In this document: positions 1-7,718 of the stretch, one piece after another | Layout: each line of letters begins with the position of its first letter | How positions within the stretch are numbered: the stretch's first letter is position 1 | Source: Lachnospiraceae bacterium C10 | GTDB taxonomy: Bacteria > Bacillota > Clostridia > Lachnospirales > Lachnospiraceae | NCBI GenBank assembly: GCA_900100095.1 | Contig: FMTN01000017.1 | Location: 35,737 to 99,736 of the forward strand | Length of the DNA stretch: 64,000 nt | Direction of reading: 5' to 3' | Made by a program: the position numbers and the translations under genes | The notes under the pieces: model-generated | Told to the model about the DNA's origin: nothing | The model's database searches: none | The model's input: only the letters and a program-made list of their open reading frames with translations

Positions 1-548
1 TGATGGCGGCCCACTATATCAAAGACCTTATGGAGGCAGGTGTTGCTTCCCTTAAGATCGAGGGGCGCATGAAGTCCGAATATTATGTCGCATCCATTGT
101 TTCCGGATACCGGCATCTGATCGACGAACTGTATGATAACGACGGAGATATTTCCGACGAGCGCATGGCTTACCACCTGAGCGAGATTAACAAGGGAGAG
201 AACCGGGAAGTATGCTCCGGTTGCTATGCCAGCCGCGCCGGCGAAGAAAGCATTATCTTCCATGAATATTCCAACAGTACCGTCAACCATGACTTCCTTG
301 GTACCGTTGTTTCCTATAATAAGGATACACAGATTGCGCAGGTTCAGGTGCGAAATGTGATTACCACAGGGGATCATGTGGAGGCCTTAATGCCGGGGAA
401 GATGAATGAGGAATTCGATATTGCCCAGATTACAAACGAGGAACAGGAAATCATTGAACGGGCCAACCATCCGATGGAGCTTGTAACCTTCAAGATTCCT
501 TTTGAGGTCAATCCAAAAGACATCCTTCGTAAAATTTCATCAAAATAA
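1..548 (+). CDS. Peptidase U32 family protein, C-terminal part (5' end outside window)
   Basis: The reading frame is open from the left edge, so only the C-terminal ~181 residues are present. The motif SLKIEGRMKS near the visible start followed by YVASIVSGYR is characteristic of the U32 peptidase/hydroxylase family (YegQ, YrrO, RlhA group), where it closes the catalytic barrel. The remaining ~100 residues form the beta-rich C-terminal domain (FLGTVVSYN, GDHVEALMPG) seen in the longer family members. In characterised relatives the family acts in collagen cleavage or tRNA/rRNA hydroxylation; which applies here cannot be told from this fragment. The visible ATG at base 3 is probably an internal methionine. 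A strong terminator follows six bases after the stop codon, so the gene ends its transcription unit. Confidence 0.85.
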   Translation, partial: MAAHYIKDLMEAGVASLKIEGRMKSEYYVASIVSGYRHLIDELYDNDGDISDERMAYHLSEINKGENREVCSGCYASRAGEESIIFHEYSNSTVNHDFLGTVVSYNKDTQIAQVQVRNVITTGDHVEALMPGKMNEEFDIAQITNEEQEIIERANHPMELVTFKIPFEVNPKDILRKISSK

Positions 549-553
549 GCAAA

Positions 554-599
554 AGAGCAGGCTCTGTTTCATAGGATTCAAAGCCTGCTCTGTTTTTTT
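554..599 (+). terminator. Rho-independent terminator after U32 peptidase gene
   Basis: Ten-base arms AGAGCAGGCT (554-563) and AGCCTGCTCT (582-591) form a perfect stem, followed by a run of seven T. Confidence 0.92.
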
Positions 600-666
600 A
601 CTCTTTAAATTAGGAACAAATAATTGATGGAAGTGTTAGTTAATTGGTTTTTGTTGTATGTAACCA

Positions 667-702
667 TTGACAAACTTCACTAACTAGTGTTAGACTACAC
701 TA
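667..702 (+). promoter_or_regulatory. Promoter and palindromic operator candidate of the feo operon
   Basis: A consensus -35 TTGACA lies at 667-672. The expected -10 position (about 690-696) has only a poor match but is covered by two overlapping inverted repeats: CTAAC/GTTAG (680-693) and TAGTGT/ACACTA (685-702). An operator overlapping the -10 fits a metal-dependent repressor of the DtxR or Fur type, as expected for ferrous iron uptake. The repressor family is inferred only. Confidence 0.45.
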
Positions 703-723
703 AGATTTAGAAGGGAGGCAAAG

Positions 724-942
724 ATGATGCCTTTATCATTTTCCAATGCCGGTGATACTGTTATGATCGCTAGAATCGGTGGTAATGCAGAAGCGAAGAA
801 GCATCTTGAAGATCTTGGTTTTGTTGTAGGTGAACATATCCGGGTGATTTCAGCTGCTGGTAACGGTAATGTCATTGTAAGTATTAAAGACTCACGTTTG
901 GCTATTACAGACCAAATGGCTGCTAAGATCATGGTTCAGTAA
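724..942 (+). CDS. feoA: FeoA family protein (first copy)
   Basis: This 72-residue protein is the small SH3-like FeoA domain that binds or modulates the FeoB ferrous iron transporter. The family hallmarks are visible: a short N-terminal strand, AEAKKHLEDLGFVVGEHIRV in the centre and a C-terminal IKDSRLAIT strand. A ribosome site GGAGG lies five bases before the first ATG; the next ATG (727) is equally possible. It is followed after 81 bp by a second feoA and then feoB, so it is the first gene of the iron operon. Tandem FeoA proteins are common in Clostridia. The two copies differ substantially, so they are not a recent duplication. It carries no transmembrane segment and should be cytoplasmic. 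Confidence 0.92.
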   Translation: MMPLSFSNAGDTVMIARIGGNAEAKKHLEDLGFVVGEHIRVISAAGNGNVIVSIKDSRLAITDQMAAKIMVQ

Positions 943-1023
943 TGATCGGAATGCAGCATTTTTTTTGCCTGCAAGTTAGCTACTGCTAATTTGTAATAGA
1001 ATATCGAAAGGAAGAGTATAGAA

Positions 1024-1245
1024 ATGAAAACGTTGCGAGATGTTAGTGTTGGTCAGTCAGCCGTTGTTGCCAAGATCCATGGTGAAGGTGCCCTGAAGCG
1101 CCGCATTATGGATATGGGTATTACAAAGGGAACTGAGATTTTTGTACGAAAAGTTGCGCCACTCGGAGATCCTGTGGAGGTAACCGTTCGTGGATATGAG
1201 CTTTCCCTTCGTAAGCAGGATGCTGATATTCTTGAAATGATGTAA
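1024..1245 (+). CDS. feoA: FeoA family protein (second copy)
   Basis: Second FeoA, 73 residues, with the typical order: MKTLRDVSVGQSAVV strand, GALKRRIMDMGITKGTEIFV helix-turn, then APLGDPVEVTVRGYELSLRK. The GDP[VI]E segment and RGYELSLR are closer to the canonical Fe2+-transport-associated FeoA than those of the first copy, so this one is the better candidate for a direct FeoB partner. A ribosome site AAAGGAAG precedes the ATG. feoB starts 23 bases downstream with its own GAAAGAGGAG site, which indicates co-transcription and probably translation at similar rates. Confidence 0.93.
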   Translation: MKTLRDVSVGQSAVVAKIHGEGALKRRIMDMGITKGTEIFVRKVAPLGDPVEVTVRGYELSLRKQDADILEMM

Positions 1246-1267
1246 GAGTGGAAAGAGGAGAAAGAAA

Positions 1268-3424
1268 ATGAGTATTAAAATTGCCTTAGCGGGTAACCCA
1301 AACTGCGGTAAGACAACGTTGTTTAATGATCTTACCGGAAGTAATCAGTACGTCGGTAACTGGCCGGGTGTTACGGTCGAGCGTAAGGAAGGTAAATTAA
1401 AGGGACATAAGGATGTGATCATCCAGGATCTTCCGGGTATTTACTCTTTAAGCCCGTATACACTGGAAGAGGTTGTAACCCGTAACTATCTTGTAAATGA
1501 GAAGCCGGATGTAATCTTAAACATCGTGGACGGAACCAACATCGAGCGTAACCTTTACCTTACAACACAGCTTGTTGAAATTGGAATTCCTGTTGTCGTT
1601 GCAATCAATATGATGGATCTGGTTCGCAAGAATAAGGATTATATTGATACAACAAAATTATCCAAGGCGTTAGGCTGTAAGGTAATCGAGATCTCTGCAT
1701 TAAAGGGTGATGCAACACAGGAAGCTGCACAGCTGTGTATCAAGACAGCCAAGGAACAGAGCAAGGAACTTCCACATGTCTTCACCGGTAGCGTGGAACA
1801 TGCCATTGCACATATCGAAGAATCCATCGAATCCTCTGTCGATGCTTCCGAGCTTCGCTGGTATGCCATCAAAGTATTTGAGCGTGATGAGAAGGCATTG
1901 GAGAATATCTCCCTTTCTTCCGCAATCAAATCCCATGTAGAAAAGCATATCGCGGATTGTGAGGCAGAGCTCGATGACGATGCAGAAAGTATCATCACCA
2001 ACCAGAGATATACCTACATTACAGATCTGATCCATCGCTGCGTGACAAAGGGAAAAGCGAAAAATGCTCTGACCTTCTCCGATCGCATCGACCAGATTGT
2101 AACCAACCGGTTCCTTGCACTGCCGATTTTTGCTGTAGTTATGTTCCTTGTTTATTACATCTCCGTTGCAACCGTCGGTGGCATTGTAACAGACTTTACC
2201 AATGACACACTGTTCGGCGAATGGATTCAGCCGGGTGTTGAGTCCCTCTTAAGCAATATCGGTGCATCCGACTGGGTAATTTCCCTTGTGGTTGACGGTA
2301 TCATCGGTGGACTCGCAGCTCCGATCGGATTCGTTCCGCAGATGGCCATTGTCTTCTTATTCCTGTCTTTCCTGGAAGACTGTGGATACATGGCCCGTGT
2401 TGCCTTCATCATGGACCGTGCCTTCCGTAAATTCGGTCTGTCCGGTAAGAGCTTTATTCCGTTCCTGATCTCTTCCGGTTGCGGTGTTCCGGGTATTATG
2501 GCAACACGTACCATCGAAAGTGAGAAGGATCGTCGTATGACGATGATTACAACCACCATGATTCCATGTGGCGCAAAGCTTCCTGTTATTGCTGCCATTG
2601 CAGGTTATATCATGGGTGGAGCAGCATGGATGGCTCCTGTATGTTACTTCGGTGGCATTGCACTTGTTGTAATCTACTGCATCATCTTAAAGAAGACCAA
2701 AATGTTTGCCGGTGACCCTGTTCCATTCGTAATGGAGCTTCCACAGTACCACCTTCCATCCTTTAAGGGCGTTCTGCTTCATGTATGGGAGCGTGTATGG
2801 GCATTCATGAAGAAGGCCGGAACCATCCTGTTCTTATGCTGTGCTGTTATGTGGCTGCTTGCCAACTTCGGTTTCAGCGGCGGAAGCTTCGGACTTGTAG
2901 AGCCAAAGGATTCTCTCATGGCTGTTGTTGGTGGTTTCCTTGCTCCAATCTTTGCACCGCTTGGTTTTGGAAGCTGGCAGACTGTTGCCGCAACTATTTC
3001 CGGATTCAGTGCAAAGGAAGGACTTGTTACAACCATGTCCGTTCTTTCCTCTGTCGGAAAGGAAGCAGAAGAGTATACAAAGGCCTACCACGATGCTTAC
3101 ATGGCATTCTTCCCTACCACCATGGCTGCTGTATCCTACCTGATCTTCAACCTGATTGACTCTCCATGTCTTGCTGCCATCTCTTCTATGGCAAAAGAGC
3201 TTGGAAACCGTAAGTTCTTCTGGTTTGCAATTCTTTTCCAGAACATTGGAGCTTACTGTGTGACTCTGATGGTATATCAGCTGATCGGTCTTGCTGTTGG
3301 ACAGGTTGCTTTCTCAGCATGGACTGTCGTAGCAGGTGTACTGTTTGTCGGACTTTTATATCTCTTATTCAGAAGAGATCCGAATCAGCAGTCCATCTCT
3401 GACGCAAAGACCTTAAATGCTTAA
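1268..3424 (+). CDS. feoB: Ferrous iron transporter FeoB
   Basis: Full-length 718-residue FeoB, the G-protein-coupled inner-membrane Fe2+ importer. The N-terminal GTPase domain shows G1 GNPNCGKTT (residues 9-17), G3 DLPGIYSL and G4 NMMD. A helical GDI-like domain follows to about residue 260, then a polytopic membrane domain with the two Gate repeats (SSGCGVPGIMATR and SGFSAKEGLVTT regions). Cys residues in SSGCGVP and in IPCGAKLPV match those proposed to handle the metal. Length is near the family norm of 650-750. It ends ten bases before a small HMA protein gene, forming a four-gene operon. Confidence 0.97.
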   Translation: MSIKIALAGNPNCGKTTLFNDLTGSNQYVGNWPGVTVERKEGKLKGHKDVIIQDLPGIYSLSPYTLEEVVTRNYLVNEKPDVILNIVDGTNIERNLYLTTQLVEIGIPVVVAINMMDLVRKNKDYIDTTKLSKALGCKVIEISALKGDATQEAAQLCIKTAKEQSKELPHVFTGSVEHAIAHIEESIESSVDASELRWYAIKVFERDEKALENISLSSAIKSHVEKHIADCEAELDDDAESIITNQRYTYITDLIHRCVTKGKAKNALTFSDRIDQIVTNRFLALPIFAVVMFLVYYISVATVGGIVTDFTNDTLFGEWIQPGVESLLSNIGASDWVISLVVDGIIGGLAAPIGFVPQMAIVFLFLSFLEDCGYMARVAFIMDRAFRKFGLSGKSFIPFLISSGCGVPGIMATRTIESEKDRRMTMITTTMIPCGAKLPVIAAIAGYIMGGAAWMAPVCYFGGIALVVIYCIILKKTKMFAGDPVPFVMELPQYHLPSFKGVLLHVWERVWAFMKKAGTILFLCCAVMWLLANFGFSGGSFGLVEPKDSLMAVVGGFLAPIFAPLGFGSWQTVAATISGFSAKEGLVTTMSVLSSVGKEAEEYTKAYHDAYMAFFPTTMAAVSYLIFNLIDSPCLAAISSMAKELGNRKFFWFAILFQNIGAYCVTLMVYQLIGLAVGQVAFSAWTVVAGVLFVGLLYLLFRRDPNQQSISDAKTLNA

Positions 3425-3434
3425 GAGGTAATGA

Positions 3435-3842
3435 ATGAGATTCGCTATACCCATGAATCAGGCAGATATTATCGTACTTAGCGTACTTTCTGTTTTCTTT
3501 ATCCTTGGTATCCGGATTGTGATAGGGTTCTTTAAAGTAGAGTCAGTACCGCGGAAAGCTTCTTCCGTAAATGCTGCAACCGGCGGGCCATGCAAAGTTA
3601 CATTGACCATTGATGGCATGATGTGTGGGATGTGTGAAACACATGTAAAACAGGCGATACGAAGCGCCGTCCCATCTGCCCATCATATCACAGCAAACCA
3701 TACAAAAGGTATTGCCGCTTTTATGCTGAATTCCACAACCTCCATAAGTGAAATCAACGAGGGGCTTTCAAATGCCATGAATCCCCTGGGATATCGCATA
3801 GAATCCATTCAAATCAAAGATTCTAAGGATAAAAATAATTGA
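3435..3842 (+). CDS. Membrane-anchored heavy-metal-associated (HMA) domain protein downstream of feoB
   Basis: The 135-residue product has one N-terminal membrane segment (about residues 10-30, IIVLSVLSVFFILGIRIVI) and a soluble C-terminal HMA-like domain whose metal site is the MMCGMCETHV loop (CxxC). Position directly after feoB is where Clostridia usually encode a small Cys-rich FeoB-associated membrane protein. Here that role seems to be filled by a tethered HMA fold, which would face the cytoplasm or the outside depending on topology (a positive FFK follows the helix, favouring the cytoplasm). The start at 3435 has GAGGTA upstream; an in-frame ATG at 3453 would shorten the protein by six residues. 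Function in iron or copper handling is inferred from context. Confidence 0.75.
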   Translation: MRFAIPMNQADIIVLSVLSVFFILGIRIVIGFFKVESVPRKASSVNAATGGPCKVTLTIDGMMCGMCETHVKQAIRSAVPSAHHITANHTKGIAAFMLNSTTSISEINEGLSNAMNPLGYRIESIQIKDSKDKNN

Positions 3843-3848
3843 CTAGTC

Positions 3849-3877
3849 ATGGGGACATACTTCTTGTGTGTCCCCAT
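3849..3877 (+). terminator. Terminator-like hairpin closing the feo operon
   Basis: Arms ATGGGGACA (3849-3857) and TGTCCCCAT (3869-3877) form a 9-bp stem, but the following T tract is short (CCTTTATAA), so termination may be moderate. Confidence 0.7.
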
Positions 3878-3950
3878 CCTTTATAAACCACGATTAAGTG
3901 TATGTTTAATCATTTAATTGTTGTAAAACTGAAATACCAAAGGAGGTATC

Positions 3951-4670
3951 ATGATGCCCGAAGAAGAACTGAAATTTTTAAATGTTGTTGATGTTAAAAA
4001 AGCATACGGCAGTGGCCAGGCCAGACAGGAAGTCCTGCGGGGAATGAATTTTTCCGTTGCAAAGGGAGAGTTCTGTGTTTTGCTCGGTCCCTCCGGCTCC
4101 GGTAAATCTACCCTTCTTAACATCATCGGTGGAATTGATCACGCAGACTCCGGATACATCTGTATTGCCGGAGACCGGCTGGAGGAATTAAACGAAAAGC
4201 GCCTTACCGAGTATCGCAGGCAACACCTGGGCTATGTATTCCAGATGTACAATCTGATTCCCAATCTGAATGTAAAGGAAAACATCGAAGTCGGCGCCTA
4301 TCTTTCCCAAAACAGCCTTGATATCGATGACTTACTTCATACCTTAGGCCTCTATGAACATCGTCACAAGCTGCCGAATCAGCTTTCCGGCGGACAGCAG
4401 CAGAGGGTTTCCATCGGAAGAGCCATTGTAAAGAATCCGGATATCCTGCTCTGCGATGAACCTACGGGAGCACTGGATTACAACACTTCGAAGGAAATTC
4501 TGAAACTAATCGAAGAGGTCAATCAAAAATACGGAAATACCGTCATCATGGTGACCCATAATGAAGCCATACGGCTTATGGCGGATCATGTCGTCAAGCT
4601 CCGGGACGGAGTGGTTCGCAAAAACGAAACCAACGATCACAAAATTTCTGCGATGGATCTGGAATGGTAA
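3951..4670 (+). CDS. ABC transporter ATP-binding protein, MacB/LolD type
   Basis: This 239-residue ATPase carries Walker A GPSGSGKST (46-54), Q-loop FQMYNLIPNL, signature LSGGQQQR, Walker B ILLCDEP followed by TGALD, and the H-loop VTHN. The TGALD and YNLIP sequences are typical of the MacB/LolD/FtsE group that powers mechanotransmission permeases rather than channel importers. A strong AGGAGG site lies 4-9 bases before the ATG pair. The partner permease gene starts 12 bases downstream, so the two form one transporter. Substrate cannot be read from sequence; relatives export peptides or lipids or give antimicrobial peptide resistance. Confidence 0.93.
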   Translation: MMPEEELKFLNVVDVKKAYGSGQARQEVLRGMNFSVAKGEFCVLLGPSGSGKSTLLNIIGGIDHADSGYICIAGDRLEELNEKRLTEYRRQHLGYVFQMYNLIPNLNVKENIEVGAYLSQNSLDIDDLLHTLGLYEHRHKLPNQLSGGQQQRVSIGRAIVKNPDILLCDEPTGALDYNTSKEILKLIEEVNQKYGNTVIMVTHNEAIRLMADHVVKLRDGVVRKNETNDHKISAMDLEW

Positions 4671-4682
4671 GGTGGTGACATC

Positions 4683-7046
4683 ATGAAGAAAAAGAGTATG
4701 AAAAATCCATTAAAAAAGCGTGTCTGGCGGGAACTGGCAGGAGACTGGAAAAAATATCTTCTGGTAAGTTTTTTCCTGATCCTTACCATCGGATTTGTAG
4801 CCGGCATGTATGTGGCCAACGGCAGCATGCTTGCCGCCATAAAAGACAGCAAAACCCTGTATCGCCAGGAAGACGGCCATTTTGAATTCAAGGACGAATT
4901 AGATACCGATACCAAGAAAGAGCTTTCCGAAGGAAAACTTGCAAAGATCCCGGGATATAAGGCTTCTGATTACAAAGAGACACCCCTTCACATTTACGAA
5001 AATTTCTACCTCAATCTTACGGAAGACCGAAACCGGGATGGAAAAAAGGACGGAGACATCCGCATCTATGAGAAGACAGATGACATCAACCTTGCCAGTG
5101 TATTAAAGGGACGTCTTCCAAAGACAAAGAATGAGATCGCTATTGACCGTATGCACGCCGATAACCGAAACATCAGGGTTGGAGACCAGATCGATGTATC
5201 CGGCGAGACCTTCACGGTGACCGGTCTGATTGCCTACGTCAACTATTCCACATTATATGAAAAGAATACGGATACCATGTTTGACGCCTTAAACTTTGAT
5301 GTTGCCATGGTGACAAAAGAAGGCTTTTCGCGTTTTGACGACAACGTTCATATCAACTATGCTTTTTTGTACAAGCATACTCCAAAGAATGTGATCGAAG
5401 AGAAAAAAATGGCGGACAGGGTTTTGACCCTTCTCATCTCTCATAGCATAGCAACTAATAACGCCCTGGATGATTACCTTCCACGCTATGCCAACCATGC
5501 CATGACCTTTGCCGAAGATGATATCGGAGGGGATGAAGCCATGGGCAGTGTCCTTTTGTATGTTCTGGTCGTAATCATTGCATTTATTTTTGCCATTACC
5601 ATCACAACCACCATTACCAAAGAGGCCTCCGCCATCGGAACTCTTCGGGCTACCGGTTATACCAGAGGAGAACTGATACGGCATTATATTACAGCCCCAA
5701 TGATCGTCACCCTGTTCTCAGCCATTGCAGGAAACATCCTGGGCTACACGGTTTTTAAGAACATCGTCGTGAAAATGTATTATAACAGTTACAGTCTTCC
5801 GGTCTATCACACCGTCTGGAACGGACAGGCCTTCCTTCGGACAACTGTGGTTCCGGCTGTCCTCATGTTCCTTGTAAACCTTGTGATCATTACACGGATG
5901 CTGCAACATTCCCCTCTTAATTTTCTTCGTCATGATCTGAAAAAATCCGGGAAGGGAAAGGCGATGCGACTTCCAAAGTGGAAATTTTTCCGGAGATTCC
6001 GGTTAAGGATCGTATTCCAGAATCTTCCCAATTATATAACACTCTTCCTTGGTGTTTTCTTTGTCATGATCATGCTGGCCATGTCCATTGGTCTGCCGGA
6101 CACCCTTGCCTATTACAAGAAGAAGGCACCGGATCTGATGTTTGCCAAATATCAGTATGTGCTAAAACGCTACAAAGATCCTGCCGGAAATCTTATCACA
6201 ACCGATAACAAAGATGCAGAAAAATTCCAGCTTCACACCTTGCAGCACAAGGCGGATCAGATTGAGGAAGAAGTTTCTGTCTACGGAATACTTCCGGACA
6301 GTAAATATGTGAACATGAAAAAGATCCGGGATCTTAAGGAGCCGTATGTCTATGTCTCTGACGGATATCAGCAGAAATACGGCCTTAAGAAAGGAGATAA
6401 AATCCGGCTGGATGAAAAATATGAGAACAAGCACTATACCTTCCGGATTGCCGGATTCTATAAGAATTGTCAGACCATCGCAATCTTCATGCCCATGGAA
6501 AATTACCGGAAAACCTTCCATCTGAAAAAAGAGGCTTTTACCGGTTATTTATCCGATACACCAATAAATGACATCCCAAACCGGTATAAAGGGGTTACCA
6601 TTACCAAGAAAGATATCATTAAGATGTGTAACCAGCTGGATCATTCTCTGGGCGGCTACATGATTTACTACCAGGTACTTTGCACACTGCTTTCCGCCGT
6701 ATTGATCTATCTTTTGACCAAGATCATCATTGAGAAAAACGAGACATCCATTTCGATGACCAAAATTTTAGGTTACCACAATTTAGAAATAGCAAAACTT
6801 TATCTTTTTCCAACAACTGTTTTGCTTCTGTTTTTTGACGGTATCAGTGTTCTTCTGGGAACCTTTGCCATGAACCGGTTGTGGCAGGAGATGATGAGAA
6901 GCTACAGCGGATACTTTGCATTCCACGTTCAACCCGTTGGATATGTTAAGATGTTCCTGTTCGTCCTGGTCGGATATCTGATCGCAATGATCATTGATTT
7001 CAGAAGGATTCAAAAGATTCCACTGGATCAGGCTCTAAAAATGTAG
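4683..7046 (+). CDS. ABC transporter permease, FtsX/MacB family, duplicated
   Basis: The 787-residue membrane protein begins with a cytoplasmic basic stretch and a helix at about 22-45, then a large extracytoplasmic region of about 240 residues. The first FtsX core follows (helices around 285-310, 345-370, 380-400), then a second half with its own helix (about 455-480), another extracytoplasmic domain, and a terminal FtsX core ending IIDFRRIQKIPLDQALKM. This double-FtsX layout and the C-terminal PLDQALK motif are typical of Firmicutes permeases paired with MacB-type ATPases. A ribosome site GGTGG overlaps the intergenic spacer. No terminator follows; a lipoprotein gene with its own ribosome site lies 115 bp further on. 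Confidence 0.9.
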   Translation: MKKKSMKNPLKKRVWRELAGDWKKYLLVSFFLILTIGFVAGMYVANGSMLAAIKDSKTLYRQEDGHFEFKDELDTDTKKELSEGKLAKIPGYKASDYKETPLHIYENFYLNLTEDRNRDGKKDGDIRIYEKTDDINLASVLKGRLPKTKNEIAIDRMHADNRNIRVGDQIDVSGETFTVTGLIAYVNYSTLYEKNTDTMFDALNFDVAMVTKEGFSRFDDNVHINYAFLYKHTPKNVIEEKKMADRVLTLLISHSIATNNALDDYLPRYANHAMTFAEDDIGGDEAMGSVLLYVLVVIIAFIFAITITTTITKEASAIGTLRATGYTRGELIRHYITAPMIVTLFSAIAGNILGYTVFKNIVVKMYYNSYSLPVYHTVWNGQAFLRTTVVPAVLMFLVNLVIITRMLQHSPLNFLRHDLKKSGKGKAMRLPKWKFFRRFRLRIVFQNLPNYITLFLGVFFVMIMLAMSIGLPDTLAYYKKKAPDLMFAKYQYVLKRYKDPAGNLITTDNKDAEKFQLHTLQHKADQIEEEVSVYGILPDSKYVNMKKIRDLKEPYVYVSDGYQQKYGLKKGDKIRLDEKYENKHYTFRIAGFYKNCQTIAIFMPMENYRKTFHLKKEAFTGYLSDTPINDIPNRYKGVTITKKDIIKMCNQLDHSLGGYMIYYQVLCTLLSAVLIYLLTKIIIEKNETSISMTKILGYHNLEIAKLYLFPTTVLLLFFDGISVLLGTFAMNRLWQEMMRSYSGYFAFHVQPVGYVKMFLFVLVGYLIAMIIDFRRIQKIPLDQALKM

Positions 7047-7161
7047 ACTGTTTTTTTATAAAACGTCGAATTCTGCAACACGTATTGAACCGACAAAAAA
7101 TTTGTTTCATAATATGATTTAACATTAGATAATAACAGAAAATTGCCGAAGGAGGTGTCAA

Positions 7162-7623
7162 ATGAAAAAGGGGTTTAAAAAATTATTTTATTTTGTTATA
7201 AGTATCATTCTTGTTGCACTGACAGGTTGTGGATCTTCCACCGGTTCATCGCAACATGACCTGAAAACCGACGCAAAAGGCTTTCCGCTAAACATTGCGC
7301 GAATTGCAGAGCAGGAATATTCTCTTGATGATACTCAGACAAAGAACATAACAATTAAAGATAAACAGTCCTTTGATGTATACTTACCAAAATATATCAC
7401 CGGTAGAGTATGGGATTTTAAAAATGACAAAGGCGTTTCAATTAAAAAGAACAAGGACATTGCAAGTAAAAAAGCCCAAAAAGATATGGAAGGACCATCT
7501 GATACATGGCAGCATTTTACAGTAACATTAGAAGATGATCAGGATTCTGGTGATGTTACATTCGAACGACATCTGATCGATCAAAACAAAGCTGAAGTAC
7601 AGGTAATCCTTCACATAAAATAA
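7162..7623 (+). CDS. Small predicted lipoprotein
   Basis: This 153-residue protein has a basic N-terminus, a hydrophobic segment and a clear lipobox (LTGC, Cys23), so it should be lipid-anchored outside the membrane. The mature part is hydrophilic, with a beta-rich pattern and no domain I recognise. A good GGAGG ribosome site precedes the ATG. Placement after an FtsX-type ABC transporter suggests it could be an extracytoplasmic accessory of that system, but the 115-bp gap permits independent expression. A strong two-way terminator follows. Confidence 0.75.
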   Translation: MKKGFKKLFYFVISIILVALTGCGSSTGSSQHDLKTDAKGFPLNIARIAEQEYSLDDTQTKNITIKDKQSFDVYLPKYITGRVWDFKNDKGVSIKKNKDIASKKAQKDMEGPSDTWQHFTVTLEDDQDSGDVTFERHLIDQNKAEVQVILHIK

Positions 7624-7664
7624 TAAAGCGAGCTTGCAGGTGAGACCTTGGCTATTGACAAAAG

Positions 7665-7705
7665 AGGCTTCGGGTCCGGCAAATGCCGGCCCCGAAGCCT
7701 TTTTT
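7665..7705. terminator. Bidirectional terminator between convergent genes
   Basis: AGGCTTCGGG (7665-7674) pairs with CCCGAAGCCT (7691-7700) around an inner GCCGGC stem. Six T follow on the plus strand and CTTTT follows on the minus strand, so it serves both the lipoprotein gene and the leftward glycoside phosphorylase gene. Confidence 0.92.
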
Positions 7706-7718
7706 ATCGAGAAACGAT

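Noticed and set aside
1639..2035. Two overlapping minus-strand frames within feoB
   Set aside because: No ribosome site and low-complexity Ser/Cys-rich products; feoB is intact across the region.
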